Positions 22,354 through 31,179 are shown, counted from the first letter of the stretch. The stretch is 64,000 nucleotides of DNA from Streptomyces longisporoflavus (GCF_014649775.1 NZ_BMTR01000005.1:186001-250000), one strand, 5' to 3'. Notes: generated by a model not told the origin, from the sequence alone. Made by a program: numbers and translations.

Positions 22354-24254
22354 GTCATCCCGCGCTGTCCCCGACCCCGCTGGGCACCTATCGCCGGGGT
22401 GTCCGCTTCCTGTGGCGCAGGTGGCCGGTACTGCTGCGGCTCGCGCTCTGGTCCGTACTGGAGACCGGGCAGACCTTCCTCACCGGGTACGCCCTCGCGC
22501 GCGCCCTGGACGACGGGTTCCTCGCGGGGCGCGCGGCGGTGGGGTTCGGGTGGCTCGGCGGGGCCGGGCTCGGTGTGCTCGTGGCCGCGTACGGCACGGG
22601 GCGGGTGTTCCGCGCGGTCGCCGACCTGGTGGAACCGCTGCGGGACAGCCTGGTGCGGCAGGTCGTCGGCCGGGGGCTGCGGGACGCGGACAGCGGCTCA
22701 GTGTCCCGGCTCACCCAGCAGGTGGAGATCGCCAGGGACACGTTCGCGGGCCTCATTCTCGTCTCCCGCTCCTTCGTCTTCACGGCGGCGGGCGCGCTGA
22801 TCGGCCTGTTCTCGCTGGCCCCGCTCCTCCTCCTGGTGGTCGCGCCGCCGCTGTTCGCCGGTATCGCCCTGTTCGCGGCGAGCCTGCGTCCGCTGGCCCG
22901 GCGCCAGGAGCGGTTCCTCGTGGCGGACGAGGCGATCGCGACGCAACTGGGGGCCGTGGCACCGGGGTTGCGCGACATCGCGGCGGCGGGTGCGGAGCGG
23001 GACGTGGCGGGAGAGCTGGACCGGGCCGTCGCCACCGAGTACGCGGCGGCGGGCTCCCTCGCCCGCTGGGGCGTCCTGCGCACCGCCGCCCTCGTCACCG
23101 GCGGCCAGCTCCCGCTCGTCCTGCTCCTCGCCACGGCTCCCTGGCTCCTGAACCGCGGGGTGACGCCGGGCGCCCTCGTCGGCGCGATCGCCTACGTCAC
23201 CCAGGCCCTGCTGCCGGCCCTGAACAACTTGATCCACGGCCTCGGCACGAGCGGCTCCCGCCTGGCCATAGTCCTGCGCCGCCTGACCTGGACCCCGCCG
23301 CCGACCGCCCCCGAGGGCGTCGCGGACAGCGGTACGGACCCCGGTGCGGCCCCGGCCGGGCGCCCCGCCCCCGCCCTCCAGCTCTCCTCCGTCACCTTCG
23401 CCTACGGCCCCCTCGCCGAACCCGTCCTGCGGGATCTGTCGCTCACCGTTCCCGGCGGCGGGCACCTCGCGGTGGTCGGGCCGAGCGGCATCGGGAAGTC
23501 GACGCTGGCCGGGCTCGTGGCCGGGATGCTCGAACCCGGCAGCGGTGTCGTACGGGTGGACGGGCGGGACGTGCGGGGGCCGGATGCCGTCGGGCGGCGG
23601 GTGTTGATACCGCAGGAGGCCTACGTCTTCAGCGGCACCCTGCGCGAGAACCTGGAGTACCTGCGGGGGGACGGCGTCGGGGACACGGAGTTGCTCGCCG
23701 CCGCCGACGCCGTCGGGCTCGGCGGGGTCATCGAGCGGCTCGGCGGGCTCGGCGCCCCGGTGGACCCGGCCGCGCTCTCCGCGGGCGAGCGCCAGCTCGT
23801 CGCGCTGACCCGCGCCCATGTCTCGTACGCGCCCCTCGCCCTGCTCGACGAGGCCACCTGCCACCTCGACCCGGCGGCGGAGGCCCGCGCCGAGCGGGCG
23901 TTCGCCGCGCGGCCCGGCGGCACCCTCGTGGTCATCGCCCACCGCATCAGCTCGGCCCGCCGCGCGGACCGGATCCTGGTGATGGACGGCTCGCACACCG
24001 AGTGCGGCAGCCACGAGGAGCTCCTCGAAAGCTCCCCGCTCTACCGCGAACTCTCCGGCAGCTGGGGCCCGGCGAACGGAACGTCACACCCAGCCCTCGA
24101 CCCGCGAGATCCTTATCGCGTCGATCCTGTTGCGGGCCCCGGTCTTACGGGTGATGGCGGCCATGTAGTTGCGCACCGTCCCGTTGGTCAGATGCAGACG
24201 GTTCGCGATCTCGGCGACCGGCGCGCCTCCGGCGGCGAGCGCGAGGACCAATAA
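22350..24254 (+). CDS. ramB: ABC transporter half-molecule, permease-ATPase (RamB/AmfA-like)
   Basis: 634 residues: six-helix membrane domain, then an ATPase with Walker A GPSGIGKST, signature LSAGERQL and Walker B LALLDEATCHLD. It pairs with the preceding half-transporter; their genes overlap by ATGA. The recognisable ATPase ends near residue 575. The last 55 residues are translated from DNA that also encodes, on the other strand, the helix-turn-helix end of the RamR-like regulator, so this tail is probably a by-product of lost stop codons. Confidence 0.87.
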   Translation: MSHPALSPTPLGTYRRGVRFLWRRWPVLLRLALWSVLETGQTFLTGYALARALDDGFLAGRAAVGFGWLGGAGLGVLVAAYGTGRVFRAVADLVEPLRDSLVRQVVGRGLRDADSGSVSRLTQQVEIARDTFAGLILVSRSFVFTAAGALIGLFSLAPLLLLVVAPPLFAGIALFAASLRPLARRQERFLVADEAIATQLGAVAPGLRDIAAAGAERDVAGELDRAVATEYAAAGSLARWGVLRTAALVTGGQLPLVLLLATAPWLLNRGVTPGALVGAIAYVTQALLPALNNLIHGLGTSGSRLAIVLRRLTWTPPPTAPEGVADSGTDPGAAPAGRPAPALQLSSVTFAYGPLAEPVLRDLSLTVPGGGHLAVVGPSGIGKSTLAGLVAGMLEPGSGVVRVDGRDVRGPDAVGRRVLIPQEAYVFSGTLRENLEYLRGDGVGDTELLAAADAVGLGGVIERLGGLGAPVDPAALSAGERQLVALTRAHVSYAPLALLDEATCHLDPAAEARAERAFAARPGGTLVVIAHRISSARRADRILVMDGSHTECGSHEELLESSPLYRELSGSWGPANGTSHPALDPRDPYRVDPVAGPGLTGDGGHVVAHRPVGQMQTVRDLGDRRASGGEREDQ

Positions 24255-24692
24255 CTCCCGGTGCGTCAGCGGCATCTGAGCCGCTTTCAGGAAACCGAAG
24301 CCCAGGGAATCGTCCACGAAACGCAGACCGGCCGCCACCTGCCTGATCCCGGCGAGCAGCCGGTCCGGCGGGCTCGCCTTGTCCACGTAACCAAGGGCGC
24401 CGGCCTCGGTGCAGCGCCGCAGCAGCCCCGGCCGGTTGCCGGAGACCAGGACGAGCAGCGGGCTGCCGAGACCGCCGGTCACCGGATGGGACTGCTCCCC
24501 GAACTCCGCGGACGCGTACGACGAGTCGCCGTCGGGGTCTACCACGCAAACGTCGGGCCGTACATCGCCGATACGGTCACGGGCTCCCCGCCACGGTGCG
24601 TGGAACACCTCCAGGTCCGGTTCGCGGGCGAGGCGTTCGGCCAGAGCCGACCGCAGCAGACAGGCATCATGCACGAGAAGAACCCGGATCAC
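24084..24692 (-). CDS. ramR: LuxR-type response regulator, RamR/AmfR-like
   Basis: 202 residues: atypical receiver domain (VIRVLLVHDACLLRSAL, PDVCVVDPDGD, VDKASPPDRLL) and a C-terminal LuxR helix-turn-helix (LTHRELLVLALAAGGAPVAEIANRLHLTNGTVRNYM). It matches RamR/AmfR in length and position and should activate the lanthipeptide operon. No partner histidine kinase is next to it, as usual for this orphan regulator. The GTG at 24692 was chosen because GGAGG lies 9 bases upstream; the frame stays open to 24755. Its 3' 171 bases are antisense to the end of the second ABC gene. Confidence 0.88.
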   Translation of the reverse strand: MIRVLLVHDACLLRSALAERLAREPDLEVFHAPWRGARDRIGDVRPDVCVVDPDGDSSYASAEFGEQSHPVTGGLGSPLLVLVSGNRPGLLRRCTEAGALGYVDKASPPDRLLAGIRQVAAGLRFVDDSLGFGFLKAAQMPLTHRELLVLALAAGGAPVAEIANRLHLTNGTVRNYMAAITRKTGARNRIDAIRISRVEGWV

Positions 24693-24914
24693 GTTCCGAT
24701 CCTCCAGCTCTCCGCTTTTGGTCCGATGGCTTCGTACAGCACGTAGACCATTCATAGCCGCGCGACCGCCGATAGGGACCCGGAGATCTGGCCAAGCGCG
24801 ACCAGAGGAGGCTCAGGGGCGCAAATGTCAAGCGTGTGTGCGCCCCCTGTGCAACTGTTCAGAGGTTGTGTTCGAGTCGCGGCGGACGACGCGCCGAGCG
24901 ATTGCGGCGGAGTG

Positions 24915-25550
24915 TTACGCGGTCTCGGGAGACGTCAGGTCGATCAGGCGGCACACCATCTCGATGTCGATCTTGACCTGCGCGATGGACGCCCGCCCCG
25001 AGAGCCAGGTGATCAGCGCGGAGTGCCAGGTGTGCTCGATGACCCGGACCGCCGAGAGCTGCTCGGGCGTCGGCGCGTCCGCGAGGCCCATCGCGTCCAG
25101 GATGATCGCCGTGGTCAGCCGCGAGACCGTGTCCACCTCGGGGCTCACGGAGCGATCGGCGAAGGTCAGCGCCCTGACCATGGCGTCCGCCAGATGCGGC
25201 TCGCGCTGCAGGGCGCGGAAGGCCCGCATCAGGGTCTCGGCGCAGCGCTCGGCGGGAGTCTCGCCGGCGGGCGGTCGCTTGCGGATCGTGGTGTGCATGT
25301 GTTGCAGCTGGTCCTGCATGGTGGCGACCAGGAGATGCACCTTCGAGGGGAAGTAGCGGTACAGCGTGCCGAGCGCGACGCTCGACGACTCGGCGACCTC
25401 ACGCATCTGCACGGCGTCAAACCCGCCCCGGCTCGCGAGCTGGGCGCTGGCGTGCAGGATGCGGCGACGGCGCGCCTCCTGCCGTTCGGTCAGGGGCGGC
25501 GACGCCGGATCAGCTGCTGCGACTTCCGCTGGCTTGGCTTCCGCTGTCAT
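24915..25550 (-). CDS. kstR: TetR-family repressor, KstR-like
   Basis: 211 residues. The DNA-binding part RRRILHASAQLASRGGFDAVQMREVA...VALGTLYRYFPSKVHLLVATM is, from memory, very close to mycobacterial KstR (GGYEAVQMR, VGTLYRYFPSKVHLLV). KstR represses sterol catabolism genes and is released by a side-chain CoA thioester. The ligand domain also has KstR-like features (EPHLADAMVRALTFAD, SEVDTVSRL, HTWHSALITWLSGRAS). An exact KstR box lies in its divergent promoter region (25717-25730), and further boxes precede the P450/thiolase, MBL/ALDH, acyl-CoA dehydrogenase and hydratase units. It is therefore the probable master repressor of these units. Only a weak ribosome site precedes ATG 25550. Confidence 0.88.
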   Translation of the reverse strand: MTAEAKPAEVAAADPASPPLTERQEARRRRILHASAQLASRGGFDAVQMREVAESSSVALGTLYRYFPSKVHLLVATMQDQLQHMHTTIRKRPPAGETPAERCAETLMRAFRALQREPHLADAMVRALTFADRSVSPEVDTVSRLTTAIILDAMGLADAPTPEQLSAVRVIEHTWHSALITWLSGRASIAQVKIDIEMVCRLIDLTSPETA

Positions 25551-25716
25551 ATGTCCCGTTGTTCCGTGGTCTCGGTCCGTCGTCCCGGTCCGGCTATGTG
25601 GTGGGCCAGCATGGCAGGGGACCTGTCGTGGCGCGAATCACCTGATCCGGGCCTTACAGCGCGGCTACCTGCCGGTAGATTCAGACCTCGTTCAGCGATC
25701 ATTCAACGATCAAGTC

Positions 25717-25730
25717 TGAAACTTGTTCTA
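25717..25730. promoter_or_regulatory. KstR-like box (exact match) between kstR and the glycosyltransferase operon
   Basis: TGAAACTTGTTCTA fits TnnAACnnGTTnnA fully. It lies 55 bases upstream of the glycosyltransferase GTG and 167 bases from kstR, so it may serve autoregulation, control of the rightward operon, or both. Confidence 0.65.
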
Positions 25731-25784
25731 GATTACCGTCCCGGCGTAACCTCGCGGACAACCGCAGGCAGAAGGGGGCCGAGA

Positions 25785-27161
25785 GTGACCGCTGAGGCCA
25801 TGGAGGCGGGCCCCCGGACGGGCCCGCAGGGCTCCGATGGTGACCGACCGTTGCGCATCGCTCTCCTCACGTACAAAGGGAACCCGTTCTGCGGGGGGCA
25901 AGGCGTCTACGTACGTCACCTCTCACGCGAGCTGGCCCGCCTCGGGCACAGCGTCGAGGTGATCGGCGCGCAGCCCTACCCCGTCCTCGACAATGCCGCC
26001 GAGGGTCTCGAAGGCCTCAAGCTCACCGAGCTGCCGAGCCTCGACCTCTACCGCTCGCCCGACCCGTTCCGCACGCCGAAGCGCGACGAGTACCGCGACT
26101 GGGTCGACGCGCTCGAAGTGGCGACGATGTGGACCGGCGGCTTCCCCGAGCCCGCGACGTTCAGCCTGCGCGCCCGCCGTCACCTGCGGGCACGGCGGGG
26201 CGAGTTCGACGTCGTGCACGACAACCAGACCCTCGGCTACGGCCTGTTGGGCGACATCGGCGCCCCGCTCGTCACGACGATCCACCACCCCATCACCGTG
26301 GACCGCCGTCTCGATCTCGACGCGGCGGACAACTGGCGGCGCCGTATGTCGGTGCGCCGCTGGTACGCGTTCACGCGCATGCAAAAGCGCGTCGCCCGCC
26401 GGCTGTCCTCCGTGCTCACCGTCTCCGGCACGTCACGCCAGGAGATCATCGACCACCTCGGCGTACGCGGCGACCGTATCGACGTCGTACACATCGGCGC
26501 CGACACCGACCTCTTCTCGCCGGACCCGGCGGTCGCCGAGGTACCGGGCCGGATCGTCACGACCTCCAGCGCGGACGTCCCGCTCAAGGGCCTGGTGTAC
26601 CTCGTCGAGGCGCTGGCCAAGGTCCGCGCCGAGAACCCCGCCGCGCACCTCGTCGTCGTCGGCAGGCGCGCCGAGGACGGCCCCGTCGCGCAGGCGATCG
26701 AGAAGTACGGCCTCGCGGACGCCATCGAGTTCGTCAAGGGCATCACCGACGAGGAACTGGTGGACCTGGTCCGCTCGGCCGAGGTCGCCTGCGTGCCCTC
26801 GCTCTACGAGGGCTTCTCGCTCCCCGCGGCCGAGGCGATGGCGACGGGGACGCCGCTGCTCGCGACGACCGGCGGCGCGATCCCGGAGGTCGCCGGCCCG
26901 GACGGCGAGACCTGCCTGGCCGTGCCGCCCGCCGACCCCGGCGCACTCGCCGCGGGCCTGAACCGTCTGCTCGGCGACCGCGAGCTGCGGGCGCGCCTCG
27001 GCGCGGCGGGACGCGAGCGGGTTCTCGCCAAATTCACCTGGGCCCGAGCCGCTCAGGGCACCGCAGAGTTGTACCGCGCGGCGATCGCCGGAAAAAACGC
27101 GGCCCCGCAATCCGGCCGCCCCCCGGCCACCACCCCGACGTACTCCGGGAGCCATCGCTGA
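25785..27161 (+). CDS. glycosyltransferase family 4 (GT-B) protein
   Basis: 458 residues. The N-terminal Rossmann half begins LRIALLTYKGNPFCGGQGVYVRHLSRELARLGH with the acceptor-side GGQGVYV loop. The C-terminal half carries VHIGADTDLF, DVPLKGLVYLVEAL and PSLYEGFSLPAAEAMATGTPLLAT, the nucleotide-sugar binding EGF...E motif of retaining GT4 enzymes. Donor and acceptor are unknown. The GTG at 25785 has AGGGGG upstream. The first gene of a tightly packed three-gene operon (glycosyltransferase, methyltransferase, toroid protein) just downstream of an exact KstR-like box. Confidence 0.85.
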   Translation: MTAEAMEAGPRTGPQGSDGDRPLRIALLTYKGNPFCGGQGVYVRHLSRELARLGHSVEVIGAQPYPVLDNAAEGLEGLKLTELPSLDLYRSPDPFRTPKRDEYRDWVDALEVATMWTGGFPEPATFSLRARRHLRARRGEFDVVHDNQTLGYGLLGDIGAPLVTTIHHPITVDRRLDLDAADNWRRRMSVRRWYAFTRMQKRVARRLSSVLTVSGTSRQEIIDHLGVRGDRIDVVHIGADTDLFSPDPAVAEVPGRIVTTSSADVPLKGLVYLVEALAKVRAENPAAHLVVVGRRAEDGPVAQAIEKYGLADAIEFVKGITDEELVDLVRSAEVACVPSLYEGFSLPAAEAMATGTPLLATTGGAIPEVAGPDGETCLAVPPADPGALAAGLNRLLGDRELRARLGAAGRERVLAKFTWARAAQGTAELYRAAIAGKNAAPQSGRPPATTPTYSGSHR

Positions 27162-27952
27162 TGCTGACCGTCGACTTCACCCGCTTCCCGCTCGCCGCCG
27201 GCGATCGCGTCCTGGACCTGGGCTGCGGCGCGGGCCGGCACGCCTTCGAGTGTTACCGGCGTGGAGCCCGGGTGGTGGCCCTCGACCAGAACGGCGAGGA
27301 GATCCGCGAGGTCGCCAAGTGGTTCGCCGCGATGAAGGAGGCGGGCGAGGCACCGGCCGGCGCGACCGCCACCGCGATGGAGGGCGACGCGCTCAACCTC
27401 CCCTTCCCCGACGACTCGTTCGACGTCGTGATCATCTCCGAGGTGATGGAGCACATCCCCGACGACAAGGGCGTGCTCGCGGAGATGGTTCGTGTGCTCA
27501 AGCCCGGCGGCCGCATCGCGGTGACGGTTCCGCGCTACGGCCCGGAGAAGATCTGCTGGGCCCTGTCGGACGAGTACCACGAGGTCGAGGGCGGTCACAT
27601 CCGCATCTACAAGGCGGACGAACTGCTCGGCAGGATGCGCGAGGCGGGCCTGAAGCCGTACGGCACGCACCACGCGCACGCCCTGCACGCGCCGTACTGG
27701 TGGCTGAAGTGCGCGTTCGGCGTGGACAACGACAAGGCGCTGCCGGTGCGGGCGTACCACAAGCTCCTGGTCTGGGACATCATGAAGAAGCCGCTGGCGA
27801 CGAAGGTGGCGGAGCAACTGCTCAACCCGGTCGTGGGCAAGAGCTTCGTGGCGTACGCGACGAAGCCGCACCTGCCGAAGTCCGAAGCGAAGACCGACGC
27901 GAAGTCCGAAGCGAAGACAGACGCAAAGACCGACGCGAAGACCGACGCGTGA
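27161..27952 (+). CDS. class I SAM-dependent methyltransferase
   Basis: 263 residues with a classical methyltransferase-11 fold: motif I VLDLGCGAGRH, acidic D in VVALDQN, motif II-like FDVVIISEVMEHI and LKPGGRIAVTVPR. The later region (YHEVEGGHIRIY, HALHAPYWWLKC) suggests a lipid or prenyl-linked acceptor, but this is only impression. The C terminus is a low-complexity tail of repeated KSEAKTDA/KTDA units. It overlaps the glycosyltransferase stop (TGATG) and the next start (GTGA), so all three proteins are translationally coupled. Confidence 0.85.
   Translation: MLTVDFTRFPLAAGDRVLDLGCGAGRHAFECYRRGARVVALDQNGEEIREVAKWFAAMKEAGEAPAGATATAMEGDALNLPFPDDSFDVVIISEVMEHIPDDKGVLAEMVRVLKPGGRIAVTVPRYGPEKICWALSDEYHEVEGGHIRIYKADELLGRMREAGLKPYGTHHAHALHAPYWWLKCAFGVDNDKALPVRAYHKLLVWDIMKKPLATKVAEQLLNPVVGKSFVAYATKPHLPKSEAKTDAKSEAKTDAKTDAKTDA
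27886..27949 (+). repeat. in-frame 12-base tandem repeats at the end of the methyltransferase gene
   Basis: Near-identical 12-base units encoding K-S/T-E/D-A form the last 20 or so residues. Copy number is likely to vary between strains. Confidence 0.75.
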
Positions 27953-29040
27953 CGAGCCCGGAGCGGACGGAACACCTGGTACTGCCGGGCGTCCTGACGG
28001 CGGATCAGGCCGCGCGTACGGTCCGGGGCATTCTGGCGGTCCAGCGCGAGGACGGCGCGATCCCGTGGTTCCGCGGCCACCACCTCGACCCCTGGGACCA
28101 CACCGAGGCCGCCATGGCCCTGGACGCGGCGGGCGAGCACGAGGCGGCGGGTCGCGCCTACGACTGGCTCGCGCGGCACCAGAACCAGGACGGTTCCTGG
28201 TACGCGGCGTACGCCGACGGGGACCCGCACGACGTGACGGACCGGGGCCGCGAGACGAACTTCTGCGCCTACATCGCGGTGGGCGTCTGGCACCACTACC
28301 TCTCGACCGGCGACGACACGTTCCTCGACCGGCTGTGGCCGACGGTGGTGGCGGCCGTGGAGTTCGTCCTCACCTTGCAGCAGCCTGGCGGCCAGATCGG
28401 CTGGAAGCGCGAGCCGGACGGCGAGCCGGTCAACGACGCGCTCCTGACGGGCAGTTCATCGATCTACCAGGCGCTGCGGTGTGCCCTCGCGATCGCCGAG
28501 CAGCGCGAGGAGGCGCAGCCGGACTGGGAACTGGCGGCGGGCGCCCTCGCCCACGCCATCCGCAGCCATCCCGAGCGGTTCCTGGACAAGGACCGCTACT
28601 CGATGGACTGGTACTACCCGGTACTCGGCGGCGCGTTGACGGGCGCGGAGGCCAAGTCCCGCATGAAGGAGGGCTGGGACCGCTTCGTCGTACCGGATCT
28701 CGGCGTGCGCTGCGTCATTCCCAACAACTGGGTGACGGGCGGCGAGAGCGCCGAACTCGCCCTATCTCTCTGGGTGTTGGGGGAATCCGACCGCGCCCTG
28801 GAGATCCTCCAGTCGATCCAGCACCTGCGCGACCCGGAGACCGGCCTCTACTGGACGGGCTACGTCTTCGACGACAAGGCGATCTGGCCCGAGGAACTCA
28901 CCACGTGGACGGCGGGCTCCCTGCTGCTCGCGGTGGCGGCACTCGGCGGCGACGAGGCCACCTGCGCGGTGTTCTCGGGAGAACGCCTGCCGGTGGGCCT
29001 CGCGCCGGAGTGCTGCGTGCCTGCCGCGGGGGATCAGTAG
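27949..29040 (+). CDS. prenyltransferase-like alpha/alpha-toroid protein
   Basis: 363 residues with repeated helical pairs and motifs such as WDHTEAAMALDAAGEHEAAGRAYDWLARHQNQDGSWYA, typical of prenyltransferase/squalene-cyclase or glycoside hydrolase toroids. There is no DxDD or DDxxD motif, so cyclase activity is doubtful; an (alpha/alpha)6 hydrolase-like role on a glycolipid is equally possible. The GTG start at 27949 overlaps the methyltransferase stop. The third gene of the operon; the trio likely acts on one glycosylated lipid or polymer. Confidence 0.75.
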   Translation: MTSPERTEHLVLPGVLTADQAARTVRGILAVQREDGAIPWFRGHHLDPWDHTEAAMALDAAGEHEAAGRAYDWLARHQNQDGSWYAAYADGDPHDVTDRGRETNFCAYIAVGVWHHYLSTGDDTFLDRLWPTVVAAVEFVLTLQQPGGQIGWKREPDGEPVNDALLTGSSSIYQALRCALAIAEQREEAQPDWELAAGALAHAIRSHPERFLDKDRYSMDWYYPVLGGALTGAEAKSRMKEGWDRFVVPDLGVRCVIPNNWVTGGESAELALSLWVLGESDRALEILQSIQHLRDPETGLYWTGYVFDDKAIWPEELTTWTAGSLLLAVAALGGDEATCAVFSGERLPVGLAPECCVPAAGDQ

Positions 29041-29324
29041 CGGCGGAGCCGTCCCGCGAGGGCGTGCCCGATGAAGACGTAGACGAGGGCTGCCAGGCCG
29101 TAGCCGCAGACGACCCGTGCCCAGGCTTCGTCGAACGTGAACAGGTCGTGCGACCAGCCGGCGAGCCAGCGGGCCGCGTCGTGGATGAACTGGACGAGGT
29201 CGTTGGCGCGGTTCGCGTCCAACAGGTACATGAGGATCCACAGGCCGAGGATGATGGCCATCACGTCCGCGACGATGACGATGACCCTCGCTGCGGTGCT
29301 GCCACGTGCTTGTCGGGTGGACAT
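29034..29324 (-). CDS. small membrane protein of unknown function
   Basis: 96 residues with two or three hydrophobic segments (VIVIVADVMAIILGLWILMYLLD and VVCGYGLAALVYVFIGHALAG). The middle segment FIHDAARWLAGWSHDLF is amphipathic. The family resembles small actinobacterial integral membrane proteins of unknown role. ATG 29324 excludes a long unlikely N-terminal extension. The last 7 bases overlap the convergent toroid-protein gene. Confidence 0.7.
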   Translation of the reverse strand: MSTRQARGSTAARVIVIVADVMAIILGLWILMYLLDANRANDLVQFIHDAARWLAGWSHDLFTFDEAWARVVCGYGLAALVYVFIGHALAGRLRRY

Positions 29325-29439
29325 GGAACCCGAATACCTGTTTTCGCTTGGATGAAACCCGTACGGACTCGCCCGGGTGGCGAGCTCCACCGGCCGGGGT
29401 GACGCTGCCGGGAGAGCTGTCCACTGCCCGGAGGTCCCC

Positions 29440-29994
29440 GTGTTGCTGTCCGCCGCGACCGTACGCCGGTCACTCGTCGCCCCTGTGCTGTGCGGCGCCC
29501 TGCTCGCGGGAACGACCGCGTGCGGCGGCGACGACGACGCCGACGCGGCGTCGTCGTCGCCGTCGGCTTCCAGCTCGGCACAGAAGCAGAAGTTCGCGAA
29601 GACGCGGTTCGTCGCGAACGCGGGGATCGCCGCCGGGGCGACGTACCAGTGGATCGTGAAGCCCTTCAAGGCCGGGAAGTTCAAGAAGGGCGCCGACGGG
29701 CGGAAGTTCGCCCTGATCAAGGCCGGGCTCGCGGGGACGCTGGCCTACAACCGCCTGAAGGCGGCAACGAAGAACGCGAAGGGTGACCCGACCCTCTCCA
29801 AGGCGGTGGCGCCGCTGACGGCGGGGATCGACTCCCTGAAGGACCTCCCGAAGAAACTGCGGAAGGGCGACTCGACGGACTCCGTCGTGAACTCCTTCGA
29901 CGATGTGATCAACAAGGTGAAGGACGCGGGCAAGGGGGCGGGGGCGGAGGTCAAGAACAAGGTGCCGTCGGCGGGGGAGCTGGCAAAAGGCTGA
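29440..29994 (+). CDS. putative secreted lipoprotein of unknown function
   Basis: 184 residues. The N terminus (SLVAPVLCGALLAGTTACGGDDD) looks like a lipoprotein signal with cysteine followed by a short acidic stretch, though TTAC is a poor lipobox. The mature part is lysine-rich and helical (KTRFVANAGIAAGATYQWIVKPF, SKAVAPLTAGIDSLKDLPKKL). GGAGG lies just before GTG 29440. I do not recognise a catalytic family. It is monocistronic. Confidence 0.7.
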   Translation: MLLSAATVRRSLVAPVLCGALLAGTTACGGDDDADAASSSPSASSSAQKQKFAKTRFVANAGIAAGATYQWIVKPFKAGKFKKGADGRKFALIKAGLAGTLAYNRLKAATKNAKGDPTLSKAVAPLTAGIDSLKDLPKKLRKGDSTDSVVNSFDDVINKVKDAGKGAGAEVKNKVPSAGELAKG

Positions 29995-29997
29995 TCC

Positions 29998-30030
29998 TGG
30001 CTATTTCAGCCCGTCCGGCGTTTGAGGACA
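29998..30030. repeat. dispersed hairpin repeat, copy 2 (partial)
   Basis: Only the right arm and tail are present (CAGCCCGTCCGGCGTTTGAG). It lies between the convergent lipoprotein and LLM oxidoreductase genes, matching the other copies. Confidence 0.6.
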
Positions 30031-30052
30031 TCTCGTCGGGGGGCTCAGAGGG

Positions 30053-31063
30053 TTAGCCGTTCAATTCCGCAAGCACCCGCAAGGTATGCGGATCAGGAGC
30101 CAGTACCAGCAGATCCGTCACCGGCCCCTCGCGCCACAACTCCAGCCTCTCCGCGATGCGTTCCCGCGGCCCCACCAGCGAGATCTCATCGGCGAAAGCA
30201 TCCGGAACCGCGAGGACCGCCTCCTCCCGGCGCCCTGCCAGAAACAGTTCCTGAATTCTCCGCGCCTCAGCCTCGAACCCCATCCGCGCCATCAGATCCG
30301 CATGAAAGTTTCGCGCGGAGTGCCCCATTCCGCCGATATAGAACCCCAGCATCGCCTTGACCGGAAGCAGGCCCTCCGTAACGTCGTCACAGACCTTCGC
30401 CCGCGCCATGGGCGCGACCAAGAACCCCTCCCGCGCTCCCGCGAGCGACGCCTCGTACACGTCGGACCGCATCGGCGACCAGTAGAGCGGCAGCCACCCG
30501 TCCGCGATCCGCGCCGTCTGCGCGATGTTCTTCGGCCCCTCCGCCCCGAGCAGCACCGGCAGGTCCGCGCGCAGCGGATGCGTGATCGGCTTCAGGGGTT
30601 TGCCGAGACCGCTGCCGTCCTCTCCCCGGTACGGGTGGGAGTGAAAGCGTCCGTCGAGGGCGACGGGCCCCTCCCGCCGCAGCACCTGGCGGATGACGTC
30701 CACGTACTCCCGCGTAGCGGTCAGCGGCGACTTCGGGAACGGCCGCCCGTACCACCCCTCCACCACCTGCGGCCCGGAAAGCCCGAGTCCGAGCATCATG
30801 CGCCCGCCCGACAGGTGGTCCAGGGTCAGCGCGTGCATCGCGGTCGTCACCGGCGACCGCGCCGCCATCTGTACGACCGCAGTGCCCAGTTTGATCCGCG
30901 AGGTCTGCGCGGCGATCCAGGTCAGCGGCGTGAAGGCGTCCGAACCCCATGCCTCCGCCGTCCAGACGGAGTCGTAACCGAGCCGCTCGGCCTCTTGGGC
31001 GAGTGCCACGTGCCCCGGGTCGGGGCCGCGCCCCCAGTAACCGAGTGCGAGTCCCAGGCGCAT
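30053..31063 (-). CDS. LLM-class F420-dependent oxidoreductase
   Basis: 336 residues, complete bacterial luciferase-like (TIM-barrel) F420-dependent family member: MRLGLALGYWGRGPDP at the start, VWTAEAWGSDAFTPLTWIAAQTSRIKLGTAVVQMAARSP, and LSGGRMMLGLGLSGPQVVEGWYG. It should use coenzyme F420 to reduce or oxidise a small organic substrate. An LLM protein of this kind belongs to the KstR-controlled sterol gene set of mycobacteria (Rv3520c, from memory); here it has no KstR box but a perfect CTGACGG-G-CCGTCAG palindrome 20 bases upstream of ATG 31063. Confidence 0.88.
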   Translation of the reverse strand: MRLGLALGYWGRGPDPGHVALAQEAERLGYDSVWTAEAWGSDAFTPLTWIAAQTSRIKLGTAVVQMAARSPVTTAMHALTLDHLSGGRMMLGLGLSGPQVVEGWYGRPFPKSPLTATREYVDVIRQVLRREGPVALDGRFHSHPYRGEDGSGLGKPLKPITHPLRADLPVLLGAEGPKNIAQTARIADGWLPLYWSPMRSDVYEASLAGAREGFLVAPMARAKVCDDVTEGLLPVKAMLGFYIGGMGHSARNFHADLMARMGFEAEARRIQELFLAGRREEAVLAVPDAFADEISLVGPRERIAERLELWREGPVTDLLVLAPDPHTLRVLAELNG

Positions 31064-31082
31064 ACGCGATCCCCGATCCCTC

Positions 31083-31097
31083 CTGACGGGCCGTCAG
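31083..31097. promoter_or_regulatory. palindrome CTGACGGGCCGTCAG upstream of the LLM oxidoreductase
   Basis: A perfect 7-1-7 inverted repeat 20 bases from the start codon. Related elements at 36596 (CTGACCCTCCGTCAG) and 43844 (CTGACGTGACGTCAG) precede the acyl-CoA dehydrogenase and MaoC hydratase units. It is a likely TetR-type operator of a second regulator. Confidence 0.5.
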
Positions 31098-31179
31098 CTC
31101 AGTGCAGGGTGGCGACTGTACGACAACGGCCCCCCGCCCGGAAGGGCGAGGGGCCGCGAGGTGCGGGAGGTGCGGGCGG

